Of a DNA stretch of 58,018 nucleotides, positions 35,059-43,710 are shown in pieces. The position numbers were made by a program, and so were the translations under genes. The notes below the pieces were generated by a model. That model saw only the letters and a program-made list of their open reading frames with translations. It was not told the DNA's origin and searched no databases. This DNA is from Bizionia sp. (lineage in GTDB: Bacteria > Bacteroidota > Bacteroidia > Flavobacteriales > Flavobacteriaceae), in contig JAHDHI010000026.1 of the NCBI GenBank assembly GCA_020631395.1, positions 1 through 58,018 of the forward strand, written 5' to 3'. The first letter of the stretch is position 1; each line of letters begins with the position of its first letter.

Positions 35059-35606
35059 TGCTGTTTTAGTTTATTTATGATGGCTTTGTTTATCTCGTCC
35101 AAATTGGTGTTAACCACTGCTTTGATTCTAACGTCTACTTGTGGATGCCATCCTATGAATTGACGTTGTTCTATGGTTATTGTACTACCAACTTTCATTA
35201 AGGCCATAGCCTTCCATTTGGCAGCTTCTCCAGTTAATTTTCGATTACGTTGTGTATTGCCAGCCTTTTTGGTTTTGACGTTGAACAATACGGCATTATT
35301 GGACTTGTAGTACATTGCCCAAAAAAAGCTTATCATTTTTTTTGTTACTTTTATTTCTCCTCCTTCATTGTGAATACTCATATATGGTAAAGAGCTGTTC
35401 CAGCTTATTTTTCCATTGTTGCTTTTGCTTTTTATGCTTCGTCTACCTTTGCCACTTCTTACCATCATAGAACCTCTACTGTTGGCGTATTTTTCTGCAG
35501 GCCATTTCTTGTTGAAAAAGGACTTGCTTTCAAAGTTCCTGTCAAATGCTTGGCTTAGATCTATCTCTACATCCTTTGTGAGTTGTTTTATGAAGTCTTC
35601 AAGCAT
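35055..35606 (-). CDS. Phage virion morphogenesis protein, Mu gpG-like
   Basis: 183 aa. Starts inside the end of the MuF-like gene (8-base overlap). Contains a basic C-terminal QRQFIGWHPQVDVRIKAV segment and, earlier, GRRSIKSK and PYMSIHNEGGEIKV, typical of phage virion morphogenesis (gpG/HK97 gp10-like) proteins. It likely acts at the head-tail joint. Size is close to Mu gpG (156). Confidence 0.65.
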   Translation of the reverse strand: MLEDFIKQLTKDVEIDLSQAFDRNFESKSFFNKKWPAEKYANSRGSMMVRSGKGRRSIKSKSNNGKISWNSSLPYMSIHNEGGEIKVTKKMISFFWAMYYKSNNAVLFNVKTKKAGNTQRNRKLTGEAAKWKAMALMKVGSTITIEQRQFIGWHPQVDVRIKAVVNTNLDEINKAIINKLKQQ

Positions 35607-36462
35607 CTTTCTTGTTTTTTAAAATGGATTTCACCTTTGCTGCTCCAGCAACTTTTTTGTAAGGGTGTTTAGGAGGAAAAACCACCTTTTTCTTTGCAGG
35701 GTTGAATCTGAATATTTCGAGTTTGTTCTTGCCGTTTTTGTCAATTTGGGTAGTGGCTTCATTACCTTTTTTCAAAGCTTTATTGCCGTCACTTTGCTTG
35801 TTTGAACTAGCAAGTACTTGTACAACGGTGCAGCGACATCTCCATCCGTTGGGGGCAAAGTATAAATCCCAAAAGGAATGATTTTTAGGTAAGGTAATAT
35901 TATGCAATGCTGCATGACTGTCTCGAACTCTATTGTCTGCGGCTGTTCTGTATTGTAAGTAATAACGACTACCATCGCTAAAGGACTCCCAACGATCTAC
36001 CATTTGGACAGAGCCTACAGCAAATTCATACTCGGCTTCTAGGTACTGCCTGTGGCTTTCTTTTATGCCTTTTACGTCATTGTTGAATTGAGCAAATGAC
36101 TTTATCTTTTTGTCTTCAGTAAGTATTTGTCTTGAAGCTTCAAATAGTTGTGCATGAGTTTTTAAGCTGGAAAAGTAAAAAACATCCTCTTGTAGGCTAT
36201 TCAACATTTCTTCAGATAAATCATTGTCCTTAAACGCACGATTTAGAATGTTCGTGGTTTCAGAAACAATGTTTTTATATTCTGGTACCTGGTCTAAATC
36301 TTCGGGTTTGTATTTACCTCTTTTGTGAAGTGTTTTAAAAGCCGTTTCAACTGTTTTTAAAAGTTGTTTAAATCCTCTTCCAAAGTTTAATTGCAAGCTT
36401 GTTTTTTTTGCATTACAGGAGTTACATCTGCAATCGTAAACAAAACCCAATCGATTGTGCAA
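35599..36462 (-). CDS. MuF-like minor head/head-morphogenesis protein (likely made by frameshift from the portal gene)
   Basis: 287 codons are counted from a TTG at 36,462; there is no ATG near the 5' end, and the frame stays open upstream into the portal gene. The MuF core lies in the second half: TAADNRVRDSHAALHNITLPK and GWRCRCTVVQV, the Asp-rich and Cys-x-Cys hallmark of phage Mu protein F (PF04233). The N-terminus has an extra CRCNSC cluster. It is needed for head assembly and may be ejected with the DNA. A -1 frameshift signal at 36,464-36,498 would attach it to the portal (about 698 aa fusion); TTG initiation is the alternative. Confidence 0.8.
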   Translation of the reverse strand: MHNRLGFVYDCRCNSCNAKKTSLQLNFGRGFKQLLKTVETAFKTLHKRGKYKPEDLDQVPEYKNIVSETTNILNRAFKDNDLSEEMLNSLQEDVFYFSSLKTHAQLFEASRQILTEDKKIKSFAQFNNDVKGIKESHRQYLEAEYEFAVGSVQMVDRWESFSDGSRYYLQYRTAADNRVRDSHAALHNITLPKNHSFWDLYFAPNGWRCRCTVVQVLASSNKQSDGNKALKKGNEATTQIDKNGKNKLEIFRFNPAKKKVVFPPKHPYKKVAGAAKVKSILKNKKDA

Positions 36463-36463
36463 T

Positions 36464-36498
36464 GCCCCAAAGTAACCTTCAGGGCTTAGTCGAAAAAA
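36464..36498 (-). other. Candidate -1 programmed frameshift signal, portal to MuF
   Basis: On the minus strand the portal frame reads GAT TTT TTC GAC TAA. T TTT TTC (plus-strand 36,492-36,498) is a canonical slippery heptamer two codons before the stop. It is followed by a 5-nt spacer and a 9-bp hairpin (GCCCTGAAG, loop GTTA, CTTTGGGGC; two G-U pairs; plus-strand 36,464-36,485). Slipping back one base leads straight into the MuF frame with no stop. Confidence 0.7.
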
Positions 36499-37694
36499 TC
36501 TAAACCAATACCTAAGTTGTTCTGTTGTTGCTGTTCTCGTTTTCCTTCTATCTCAATGCCAAACTTCTCTTTCATCCAATCTGGGTTAACATTAAAATAA
36601 GGCAGGGATTCCACGGTCATTGTCCATAGCTGTTTTAAATCTTCATGTTGCTCATAACCATAAGTCAATTCCCCTTTTAAAACACCTAAACGTACCAAAG
36701 CAGGAATTACGATGGAGTTCCAGTACTTTTCGACGAGACTCAAATCGCTTTCAATTAATGTCTTTAGCATTTCTTGAGAGCTTTCATCTTTGCTTCTGCT
36801 TCCGTTTTTAGTGTCTTGACCTATGATGGCACCGCTAAATAACAAGGAGATTTCATTGCTACAGAGACTCATTAGGTTTTTATATACATCTCCATTGGTG
36901 CTTACTCCTTGCGCCCATTCAAATTGTTCGGACTCATCAATGATAAACCAAGCCGCGGCACCCATATCCCTCATCATACTCTCAGCTCGTTTAACCATAG
37001 ATGGATCTTGCGTGTTGGTTTTCATTACACGGGGAGGTATGCCGTAGATTTCACATAACTCACTGTAGCAACTCTGGGCAAAGCGTTTGAATAGAACGTG
37101 GGGAACGGCTTTGTTAAGTAGACCAAGACTATTTTTTTCTCCAAACTCCACTAGCCAAGTTCCAAATTCGGAAGCTTCACGATATAGTATTTTTTTGTCT
37201 TCGGTATAATCTGGATATATGGCACCATTTAGCGGATCCACATTAGCCCGAGGTATTAGATCCACTTGTAAAATACCTTCATCATTAAAGGAGAATTCGA
37301 TTAAAGAATGGGCATAATATTGACTGTCTAAAATATGTCTGTTAATCTCATTGGTAAATACAGCACTGTTTAACAACTTGGTTTGTTCTTCGTCGATTTC
37401 TCCATTTGGCTTTTTCAACACAATACGCTCTGATAGGGCTTTCAACTGTCTATTTTGGTACTGAGATGTCAATAAGGCATCTAATAGTATTTCGTCGTAA
37501 AGTTGCTGTTGCAAGTACCATTTTGGGTTGTCTTCCAATTTGGTGAGTTGTTGTGCTTTTTTCCAACTAGCGATGTCTTTTCGTGTTTTTGCGACTGCTT
37601 TGGGAGCAATGGTTGCCGAGTACTTTGGCTGTTTGGCATTGGTCTTTACATTAGACAAATGCTTTGTCTGCTTTCTTTTGTTTCTTTTTGCCAT
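36486..37694 (-). CDS. DUF935 portal protein, Mu gp29-like
   Basis: 402 aa from the Met at 37,694; the frame is open 18 codons more, but those overlap the gp36-like gene. Features of DUF935 portals: VDPLNGAIYPDYTEDKKILYREASEFG, then ALFKRFAQSCYSELCEIYGIPPRVMKTN-like text and LLFSGAIIGQDT. It forms the dodecameric DNA gate of the capsid. Shorter than Mu gp29 (about 510). A frameshift signal near its stop would extend it into MuF. Confidence 0.85.
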   Translation of the reverse strand: MAKRNKRKQTKHLSNVKTNAKQPKYSATIAPKAVAKTRKDIASWKKAQQLTKLEDNPKWYLQQQLYDEILLDALLTSQYQNRQLKALSERIVLKKPNGEIDEEQTKLLNSAVFTNEINRHILDSQYYAHSLIEFSFNDEGILQVDLIPRANVDPLNGAIYPDYTEDKKILYREASEFGTWLVEFGEKNSLGLLNKAVPHVLFKRFAQSCYSELCEIYGIPPRVMKTNTQDPSMVKRAESMMRDMGAAAWFIIDESEQFEWAQGVSTNGDVYKNLMSLCSNEISLLFSGAIIGQDTKNGSRSKDESSQEMLKTLIESDLSLVEKYWNSIVIPALVRLGVLKGELTYGYEQHEDLKQLWTMTVESLPYFNVNPDWMKEKFGIEIEGKREQQQQNNLGIGLDFFD

Positions 37695-37695
37695 T

Positions 37696-38148
37696 TTACT
37701 CGTGGTTGAATTTTTTGCGAGAACCAAAACTAAATGGTTGTTTGTCATCGCTTATTGTTTCAGGATCAATTGTAGGTAAAGTGCTTAGGTTGACCTCTCC
37801 TGAAGCAAGTTGTTTTAACCAATTAACAGCTCTGTCATAACGTTCTTTGGTTTGTTCGTAAATAACATCTGCATTGCATAGATCGACAATCCACCATTTT
37901 GTAATTGTTACGGCCTGTTTTAGAATCAATGAGTTCCTATCTGTTCCTGTAGCAGTTAATATGGCATCTACATCATATTTTAGTCTACCATCTAGCCATT
38001 CTATACGGTTGTTCCCTGTTAGGTAGCTCCGTATTTCTTCCTCTGCCGCAGCCATTGCAATATCAATGATGTCGTCATTACCTTCGGTTATTTGTTCTAT
38101 TTGATAACCATACATTGAGCTTGGTAAGTCTGTTTTTTCTATAAACAT
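37696..38148 (-). CDS. DUF1320/Mu gp36-like head protein
   Basis: 150 aa. MFIEKTDLPSSMYGYQIEQI at the start, then AAAEEEIRSYLTG, WIVDLCNADVIYEQTKERYDRAVNWLKQLASGEV and LPTID: the typical order of DUF1320 (gp36) proteins, which join the head-completion complex. It lies between terminase and portal. Confidence 0.8.
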   Translation of the reverse strand: MFIEKTDLPSSMYGYQIEQITEGNDDIIDIAMAAAEEEIRSYLTGNNRIEWLDGRLKYDVDAILTATGTDRNSLILKQAVTITKWWIVDLCNADVIYEQTKERYDRAVNWLKQLASGEVNLSTLPTIDPETISDDKQPFSFGSRKKFNHE

Positions 38149-38150
38149 AA

Positions 38151-39680
38151 TTAGTATTTTCGTGATTCTCTTGCGCTATGTGAATAGCTCGTGTTTTTTT
38201 GTGTTTGTCTGTTTTGTATTAGCCAACAAGCACCTTCTAATGCATCTGGTCCATCCATAACTGTAGCGTTAGGAGATACCCCAATCATTTGATCATGCAT
38301 ACGAACCATATTAGGTTCTTTTTCCATTTTTGCATCAAAAATCAAATTACCTAGCCTGTTTAATGGTTCTAGAGTACCTTCAATTCTATAAAATTTATCA
38401 GGCTTTTTTCTAGTGTCTGGAGTTATTGGCAATGTGAAGCCATATTCTTCAGCCCGGATATATACTTCAGGTAGTATTACTTGTTCATAATGCGGATTTT
38501 GTAGAGAATTGTTTTCTATGTGGACTCTTTTTGTATCAACATTATGCTCTTTAAGAAATAAATAGGCTTCGTACATCCATTCTACAAATCGGGTATTTCC
38601 AGTTTGGTCTAGCCATACCTTGTATAGATATCGTTTTCTAGATTTTGAACCGACAATTACTACTGATTTATGAGAGGCCTGTTTGTTTTTCCCTTTATCT
38701 TTATTAGACGTTGAGGGATCGGCATAGATAATGACTTGGTCGCAAGTTGCCAACCTTGGTACTTTACCATAAGTTATTTCTTTAAAAGTGTCTCCTTCAG
38801 AAATTGGATTGTTAAAGTATTCTTTTTGTTGCGAAGCCCAAGGGATTGGTTTTAAAGTCCTGTCAATAAGCTCTTCTGTGTTCTTTTGAGGCCACGTGCT
38901 TTTGCCTTCTCCATCTCTGATGTTAATGACTTCGTGTTTATCGGCTTTTTTAGCCATTTCAGTAATAGAGCAAAACTTAGCTATAATGTTACCATTGGCT
39001 ATCCAAAGTAAAGGATTAGAGATTGATCGAGTTGGATATAATGCTTCATTAATCCATTTTACTTTGTCTTTAATGCGCTCTGCATTTCGACATTCTTCGT
39101 CAGTATCAATGTCATCGATTAGAATAGTGTCTGGGCGTACAGCATCATTATTAGTCCCACGTGGACTCTGGCCAGCTCCAATAGCTCTAAATGAAGCTCC
39201 TTTTTTAGTGATAAATTCGCCTGCTTCCCAATTACCTAAACTTTGTTGCTCACCATAATCGTTAATAATGCGGTTATTGGTTTCGAACTGTACTTTGTAA
39301 GGTAATAGTAATCGTTCTGCATTATCATAAGTATTGGAGATTAACAGAATATTTTTCTTTTTACCCGTTAGAACGAGTTTTAATACTTCCATTCGAGTAC
39401 GACTCGTTTTTGATAACTCACGAGACCAAGAACGTACTTCGTACCATTCAGGGTTTTCCATTACTCTTTTTGTAGCTGCTATATGGAAAGGAGCAGGTTC
39501 TGATGTGTAATGGTTTGGGAAGTAGTATTTAAACCACGCTTCATGATTAGCCTCTAACCTCTTAATGCGGTTTTGTTTATCTACAGGTGACTCATTTAAA
39601 TCTACAGGGGTGGCCTTGGCAGTATTATCTCGGTACTGCTTCCAGAGAGCTAAGTATTTTTTATCTTCAGCTCTAGACAT
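38151..39680 (-). CDS. Terminase large subunit, Mu gp28-like
   Basis: 509 aa. ATPase domain: an atypical Walker A region (SRELSKTSR, residues 86-94) and Walker B TILIDD (185-190), followed by IANGNIIAKF. Nuclease domain: YADPSTSNK with the acidic cluster and a later HIENNSLQNP, LDQTGNTRFVEW. It packages phage DNA; being Mu-like it would cut host DNA next to integrated copies and package a headful. The start codon overlaps the small-subunit stop. Confidence 0.85.
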   Translation of the reverse strand: MSRAEDKKYLALWKQYRDNTAKATPVDLNESPVDKQNRIKRLEANHEAWFKYYFPNHYTSEPAPFHIAATKRVMENPEWYEVRSWSRELSKTSRTRMEVLKLVLTGKKKNILLISNTYDNAERLLLPYKVQFETNNRIINDYGEQQSLGNWEAGEFITKKGASFRAIGAGQSPRGTNNDAVRPDTILIDDIDTDEECRNAERIKDKVKWINEALYPTRSISNPLLWIANGNIIAKFCSITEMAKKADKHEVINIRDGEGKSTWPQKNTEELIDRTLKPIPWASQQKEYFNNPISEGDTFKEITYGKVPRLATCDQVIIYADPSTSNKDKGKNKQASHKSVVIVGSKSRKRYLYKVWLDQTGNTRFVEWMYEAYLFLKEHNVDTKRVHIENNSLQNPHYEQVILPEVYIRAEEYGFTLPITPDTRKKPDKFYRIEGTLEPLNRLGNLIFDAKMEKEPNMVRMHDQMIGVSPNATVMDGPDALEGACWLIQNRQTQKNTSYSHSARESRKY

Positions 39681-40123
39681 TATTTTAGTTTTGAGTTGAT
39701 GAATATATCAAAAACAGGAATCAACTTTTTATACAGATCAAAGTCCATAGGCTTTATGAAGTCTAGGAAAGAAGTGCCGACTTCAAAAATTTCGGCAATG
39801 GAAGTTTCTGTTTCAAGTCTTTTTATTGAGGAGGTAATAACTGCAATGGTGTTTGCTTCTTTTGCATCAGCCACTTTTATATCACGGGTTTTAATATCGT
39901 TGTTAAGCCATTCCAATTGGTCATATAAATCGGTAATCATTTTTTGACGTGTTACCATCAAAGACTTTCGCAATTTCTCCCATCCTCCCTTTTTAATCCA
40001 CCCCGATACTGTATTTGGTCTTACTGTTGCTCGTTGTGCAATCTCCTTTATAGTTAACTTTTGATTGACATCTAAATAGAGCATTTTCGCATACTCCTCT
40101 TTATCTGTTTTCTTTAATCCCAT
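39680..40123 (-). CDS. Terminase small subunit-like HTH protein
   Basis: 147 aa. An N-terminal helix-turn-helix (EEYAKMLYLDVNQKLTIKEIAQRATVRPNTVSGWIKKGGW) is followed by helices, as in DUF1804-type small terminases of Mu-like phages. It should recognise DNA and recruit the large subunit. First gene of the leftward head module; its promoter must lie in the 40,124-40,315 gap. Confidence 0.75.
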   Translation of the reverse strand: MGLKKTDKEEYAKMLYLDVNQKLTIKEIAQRATVRPNTVSGWIKKGGWEKLRKSLMVTRQKMITDLYDQLEWLNNDIKTRDIKVADAKEANTIAVITSSIKRLETETSIAEIFEVGTSFLDFIKPMDFDLYKKLIPVFDIFINSKLK

Positions 40124-40315
40124 TCCCAGTGTTTTAAAGCAAAAGTGCTTAATAATTCTACTCGGATAAAAAAGTTGTAAAGCTGATTTACAGTGTTGTA
40201 AATCTAGTTTTCACAAGTGTTTAGAGGGTTTTCAGATATTTTTTTCAACTATTAATTCAATACATATTTGCTCTCGAATTAGTCAATGAAGACATAGACG
40301 ATTAAACAGTATTTA
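40124..40315. promoter_or_regulatory. Divergent late promoter region
   Basis: 192 bases between the leftward head module and the rightward capsid module. Contains GTTGTAAA twice (40,168-40,195 area) around an inverted TGTAAA/TTTACA pair. No clear TAnnTTTG on either strand, as expected for activator-dependent late promoters. Confidence 0.45.
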
Positions 40316-41281
40316 ATGCCAAAGAAGAAACCATTTATTTTTAATGATGAAGCTGTAGACAATAGTTATGGCTTTAGGATTCCTACCAAGGGTATTGGCT
40401 TGAAACGCTTTAAAAAGAACCCTGTAATGTTGGATTCTCACTTGAATTCTACAAAGCATGTATTGGGGCATTGGGAAAATGTAAAGGTTGAAAAAGGATT
40501 GTTAACCGGGGAACCTGTTTTTGATAGTGCAGATGAAAATGTAACGCTTATTGAAGGAAAAGTAGAACGAGGTGTGATTAAATCCTGCTCTATGGGGATA
40601 AGCTTTAATCGTGAAGATTTAAAGTTGGTTGCAGGAGTCTTGTTACTTACAAAATGTGAGTTGTATGAAGTCTCCATAGTAGCAGTTCCAAGCAACGCAA
40701 ATTCCATAAGGCTCTATTTAGATGGTTCTGATACAGCATTAACCGATACGGAAGTACAAACACTTTGTATGTCTTTAGCTGACTCTACAGAAGTTTCTCC
40801 AATTGAAAAACACACAGAAAACGAGAATATGAAAATTACATTAACACTAGCTGCGGCCACTGCTTTGGGGTTTGGAGCTACCGAATTAGAACAGGATGTC
40901 GCAGATGTGAATGCTAAAATCCAAAAATTGAGCGCAGAAAAGCAAGCAGCTGAGTTAAAGCTTGAAGTAATGGAAAGCGATGCAGCAGTGGCAGCAAAAG
41001 CGTCTATTGAAGCTGAAGTGGAATTAGCTTTTAAACAGGGGCAAATTACGGCAGACAAAAAGGAGAAATTCGTTCAACTTGGTTTGGTTGATAGATCTCT
41101 AATGACCGAAACACTTTCTGCAATACCTGTGAAGAAATCTATTGCGCAACAAATCGAAACTCCTTCTAGTGACGGAGAGGTGAAGTCAATGGATGACTTT
41201 CAAAAGTTGACGTTAAGCGCTCAATTGGAATTCAAGGCGAATCAGCCAGAAGCCTACAACAAAATAATAACTCTAAAATAA
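40316..41281 (+). CDS. Prohead protease with C-terminal scaffold
   Basis: 321 aa. Residues 1-130 resemble HK97/Mu I-type serine proteases: His42 in MLDSHLNS and Ser92 in KSCSMGISF as the likely catalytic pair, then ELYEVSIVAVPSNANS, the family signature near the end of the domain. The rest is charged and helical (from about residue 180), a scaffold-like part that would be removed during maturation. It lies directly before the capsid gene. Confidence 0.75.
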   Translation: MPKKKPFIFNDEAVDNSYGFRIPTKGIGLKRFKKNPVMLDSHLNSTKHVLGHWENVKVEKGLLTGEPVFDSADENVTLIEGKVERGVIKSCSMGISFNREDLKLVAGVLLLTKCELYEVSIVAVPSNANSIRLYLDGSDTALTDTEVQTLCMSLADSTEVSPIEKHTENENMKITLTLAAATALGFGATELEQDVADVNAKIQKLSAEKQAAELKLEVMESDAAVAAKASIEAEVELAFKQGQITADKKEKFVQLGLVDRSLMTETLSAIPVKKSIAQQIETPSSDGEVKSMDDFQKLTLSAQLEFKANQPEAYNKIITLK

Positions 41282-41287
41282 GAAAAG

Positions 41288-42187
41288 ATGCCAGCAAATT
41301 TTCCAGAAGTATGGTTAGGTAGAATTCGTCAGAATTTAGACCAGTCAGATAAAGCAACGTTCTTAGACGGTATCCCAGAAATTGCAGCAGATGTACATCA
41401 AATTAATCAAGGTACAGCAACAGAAAAAAACATAATATATGTGCCAACCACAGATTTTGAAACGGAAGTGTTGATTAACAACAATACATATCCAATTCCA
41501 TTTCAGGAATACGAAGATGATACCATTCAAATAACTTTAGATAAGTATCAAACAAAAGTGGTGACTTTGAAAGATGATGATACACTTGGTGCATCATACG
41601 ATAAGATTGATGTGGTTACAAAATCAGGTAAAAGAGCAATTGTAACAAGTAAATATAAAAAAGCGATTCACTCTATTGCACCATTGTCAAATACAGTTTC
41701 AACACCTGTCATAGCTGTTACAGGTGGACCAAATGCTTTGGCTGATGCTGATGGAAGAAAACGGTTGACATATGAAGATTTAGTAATAGCAGCAGGAAAA
41801 TTTGGAGAAGGTCGTTTAGTCCTAAACAAACTGCATTGGAATGATCTGTTGATGGATAGAAAAAACTTTGGAGATAAGTTGGTGAACTATGTAAAAGGAA
41901 CACTTGCACCTGAAATTTTAGGTTTTGAAATTCATAAGTATGATGGTGCTATGCCAATTTTTACAGCAGCAAAAGCAAAGAAGCCTTATGGATCAATTCA
42001 AGATGCAGATGATTTAATTGGTTCCGTATTCTTTGACAAGGAGGCTATTGGTAAGAAAACGGGGGTAACAAAACAATATTTCGTGAAGGCAGAAAACAAT
42101 CCAACACGTCAATCAAATGACTTGTCATATAGACACTATTTTGTAGCTGTTCCTTACAAAGCAGAGAAAATTGGAGCATTAATTTAA
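41288..42187 (+). CDS. Major capsid protein
   Basis: 299 aa, right after the protease and followed by a terminator. The text has the features of Mu-like capsid proteins: a long beta-rich FETEVLINNNTYPIPFQEYEDDTIQI, then KYQTKVVTLKDDD, a helix region (GRKRLTYEDLVIAAGKFGEG) and SYRHYFVAVPYKAEKIGALI at the end. Assignment is by gene order and overall pattern. Confidence 0.75.
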   Translation: MPANFPEVWLGRIRQNLDQSDKATFLDGIPEIAADVHQINQGTATEKNIIYVPTTDFETEVLINNNTYPIPFQEYEDDTIQITLDKYQTKVVTLKDDDTLGASYDKIDVVTKSGKRAIVTSKYKKAIHSIAPLSNTVSTPVIAVTGGPNALADADGRKRLTYEDLVIAAGKFGEGRLVLNKLHWNDLLMDRKNFGDKLVNYVKGTLAPEILGFEIHKYDGAMPIFTAAKAKKPYGSIQDADDLIGSVFFDKEAIGKKTGVTKQYFVKAENNPTRQSNDLSYRHYFVAVPYKAEKIGALI

Positions 42188-42204
42188 GCAAAAACAAACT
42201 AAAT

Positions 42205-42234
42205 AAAAGCAAGTCATTCGATTGACTTGCTTTT
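42205..42234 (+). terminator. Terminator after the capsid gene
   Basis: 12-bp perfect stem AAAAGCAAGTCA / TGACTTGCTTTT, 6-nt loop. It would reduce transcription from capsid into lysis and tail genes, allowing more capsid than tail mRNA. Confidence 0.75.
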
Positions 42235-42244
42235 CCTAAGCCTC

Positions 42245-42535
42245 ATGATAGACCAACTTTTAATACCAGTATTAGTAACCTTTTTTACAGCTTTAATCAC
42301 TTGGGGGTTTGCTAGAGCAAAAAACAAACGTGATTTAAAGGCACAGGATATTGAAAATGAAACAAAGGCTGCGAAATACTATCAAGGATTACTTGATGAT
42401 ATGTCGGTTAGGTTAGATAAAGCGATTACGGAGTTAATGGAATCTGAAGAGCGTCATCGCACACTTATGGAAGTTAATAGACAATTAGTCGTAGAGCTAC
42501 AGAAATTTAAACAATTAAACGGTAAAACATTGTAG
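42245..42535 (+). CDS. Holin-like small membrane protein
   Basis: 97 aa from the ATG at 42,245. One hydrophobic N-terminal segment (LLIPVLVTFFTALITWGFA) is followed by a charged coiled-coil tail. It is next to the endolysin gene, so a holin or holin-like role is likely. Overlap with the endolysin gene is nil (1-base gap). Confidence 0.55.
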   Translation: MIDQLLIPVLVTFFTALITWGFARAKNKRDLKAQDIENETKAAKYYQGLLDDMSVRLDKAITELMESEERHRTLMEVNRQLVVELQKFKQLNGKTL

Positions 42536-42536
42536 A

Positions 42537-42893
42537 ATGAGCCTAAGTAAGCATCAAAGAATATTCACTTTAAATGTAAGCAAGTTAATTGCTTATGCAT
42601 ACGACAATGGAATAGAATTGACTTTTGGGGAGGCTTATAGAACTCGTGAGCAACAATTTCTTTATGTGCAGGCGGGAAAGTCCAAAACGATGTCAAGCAA
42701 CCATCTTAGACGATTAGCTGTAGACTTTAATTTTTTTATAAATGGAAATCTTACCTACCAATGGAGTGAGATTAAGTCTATAGGTGATTATTGGGAAAGT
42801 CTTCATCCGAAAAACCGTTGGGGAGGAGATTGGAATAAGAACGATATAAAAGATGGATTTATTGATACTCCTCATTTTGAAATGAATATTTAA
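42537..42893 (+). CDS. Endolysin, M15 peptidase family
   Basis: 118 aa. Zinc-binding residues of M15/D-Ala-D-Ala carboxypeptidases: SSNHLRRLAVDF (His56, Asp63) and TPHFE (His113). Cuts peptidoglycan stem peptides at lysis. Compact single domain, as in phage L-alanyl-D-glutamate peptidases. Confidence 0.85.
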   Translation: MSLSKHQRIFTLNVSKLIAYAYDNGIELTFGEAYRTREQQFLYVQAGKSKTMSSNHLRRLAVDFNFFINGNLTYQWSEIKSIGDYWESLHPKNRWGGDWNKNDIKDGFIDTPHFEMNI

Positions 42894-42907
42894 AACGCAT
42901 TTAAACA

Positions 42908-43273
42908 ATGAACTGGAAAAACACAGCTGAGAACATTTTAATTCTACTGTTGGGCATTTTAGCAGGAGTAGTGATTGGTTACAAGGTGTCTGTTACGACA
43001 GCTGAAGTAATGTTGGAAAATCAAAAAGAATTGATTTATGAAGCCATCAATAAAAATACAACAGCTATAAACAACACTGTAACCAACGAATTTAAGAAGA
43101 TAAAGTCTCGAAAGTCCGAACCAATAAACATTGTCATAAAACCAGAGAGCAATAATGCCATCCAAAGTAATGAGGCAAGTGATACGCTATCAGAGGTTAT
43201 TCCAAAAGAAAAACGAAAAGGTTTTTTCGGAAGGTTATTTGGTAAAAAAAAGAACAAAACAGGAAAAAATTAA
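42908..43273 (+). CDS. Inner-membrane spanin-like protein
   Basis: 121 aa. N-terminal membrane helix (ILILLLGILAGVVIGY), then a soluble domain with Lys-rich C-terminus (KEKRKGFFGRLFGKKKNK). Position after endolysin suggests an inner-membrane spanin or a second lysis protein. No overlapping outer-membrane spanin was found. Confidence 0.45.
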   Translation: MNWKNTAENILILLLGILAGVVIGYKVSVTTAEVMLENQKELIYEAINKNTTAINNTVTNEFKKIKSRKSEPINIVIKPESNNAIQSNEASDTLSEVIPKEKRKGFFGRLFGKKKNKTGKN

Positions 43274-43285
43274 AATGTACATAAA

Positions 43286-43708
43286 ATGAAAAATCAAGAC
43301 ATATTTAAAAGACATCCAAAAATGACAAGCTATTTCGAGACATCGGATGGCGTTAAATTCTTTACAAACCATCACGCTAAAGGGCACGCTAAGTCTTTAG
43401 GGAATAAAGATGTTGTGGAAGTGAAAAAAAAGAATCTCCTCAAAGTTTCAAAGCCAGTTAAGTCAAGTGATTTGACTTCTATGCAAAAAGCAAAACTTAG
43501 AGCTGAATATGTCAAAAAGTTAGATAACATTGAAGATGTAAATGAAGCTTTAAAAGGTGAGACGGCAAGTACTGTGTTAAAAGCAGGAGAGGATAGGATT
43601 GCTGAACTGAAAGCATTAGATCTAGATAGCGACACGGGAGCTGTTGATGATACGGGTGGAGTTGATCCATCTGAGAAAGGAAAAAACAATACTGAAAACA
43701 ACGAGTAA
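43286..43708 (+). CDS. Hypothetical phage protein, 140 aa
   Basis: 140 aa. N-terminal region MTSYFETSDGVKFFTNHHAKGHAKSL, then basic helices and an acidic Asp/Gly-rich tail. Located between lysis genes and the tail sheath. Unknown function. Confidence 0.6.
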   Translation: MKNQDIFKRHPKMTSYFETSDGVKFFTNHHAKGHAKSLGNKDVVEVKKKNLLKVSKPVKSSDLTSMQKAKLRAEYVKKLDNIEDVNEALKGETASTVLKAGEDRIAELKALDLDSDTGAVDDTGGVDPSEKGKNNTENNE

Positions 43709-43710
43709 TT

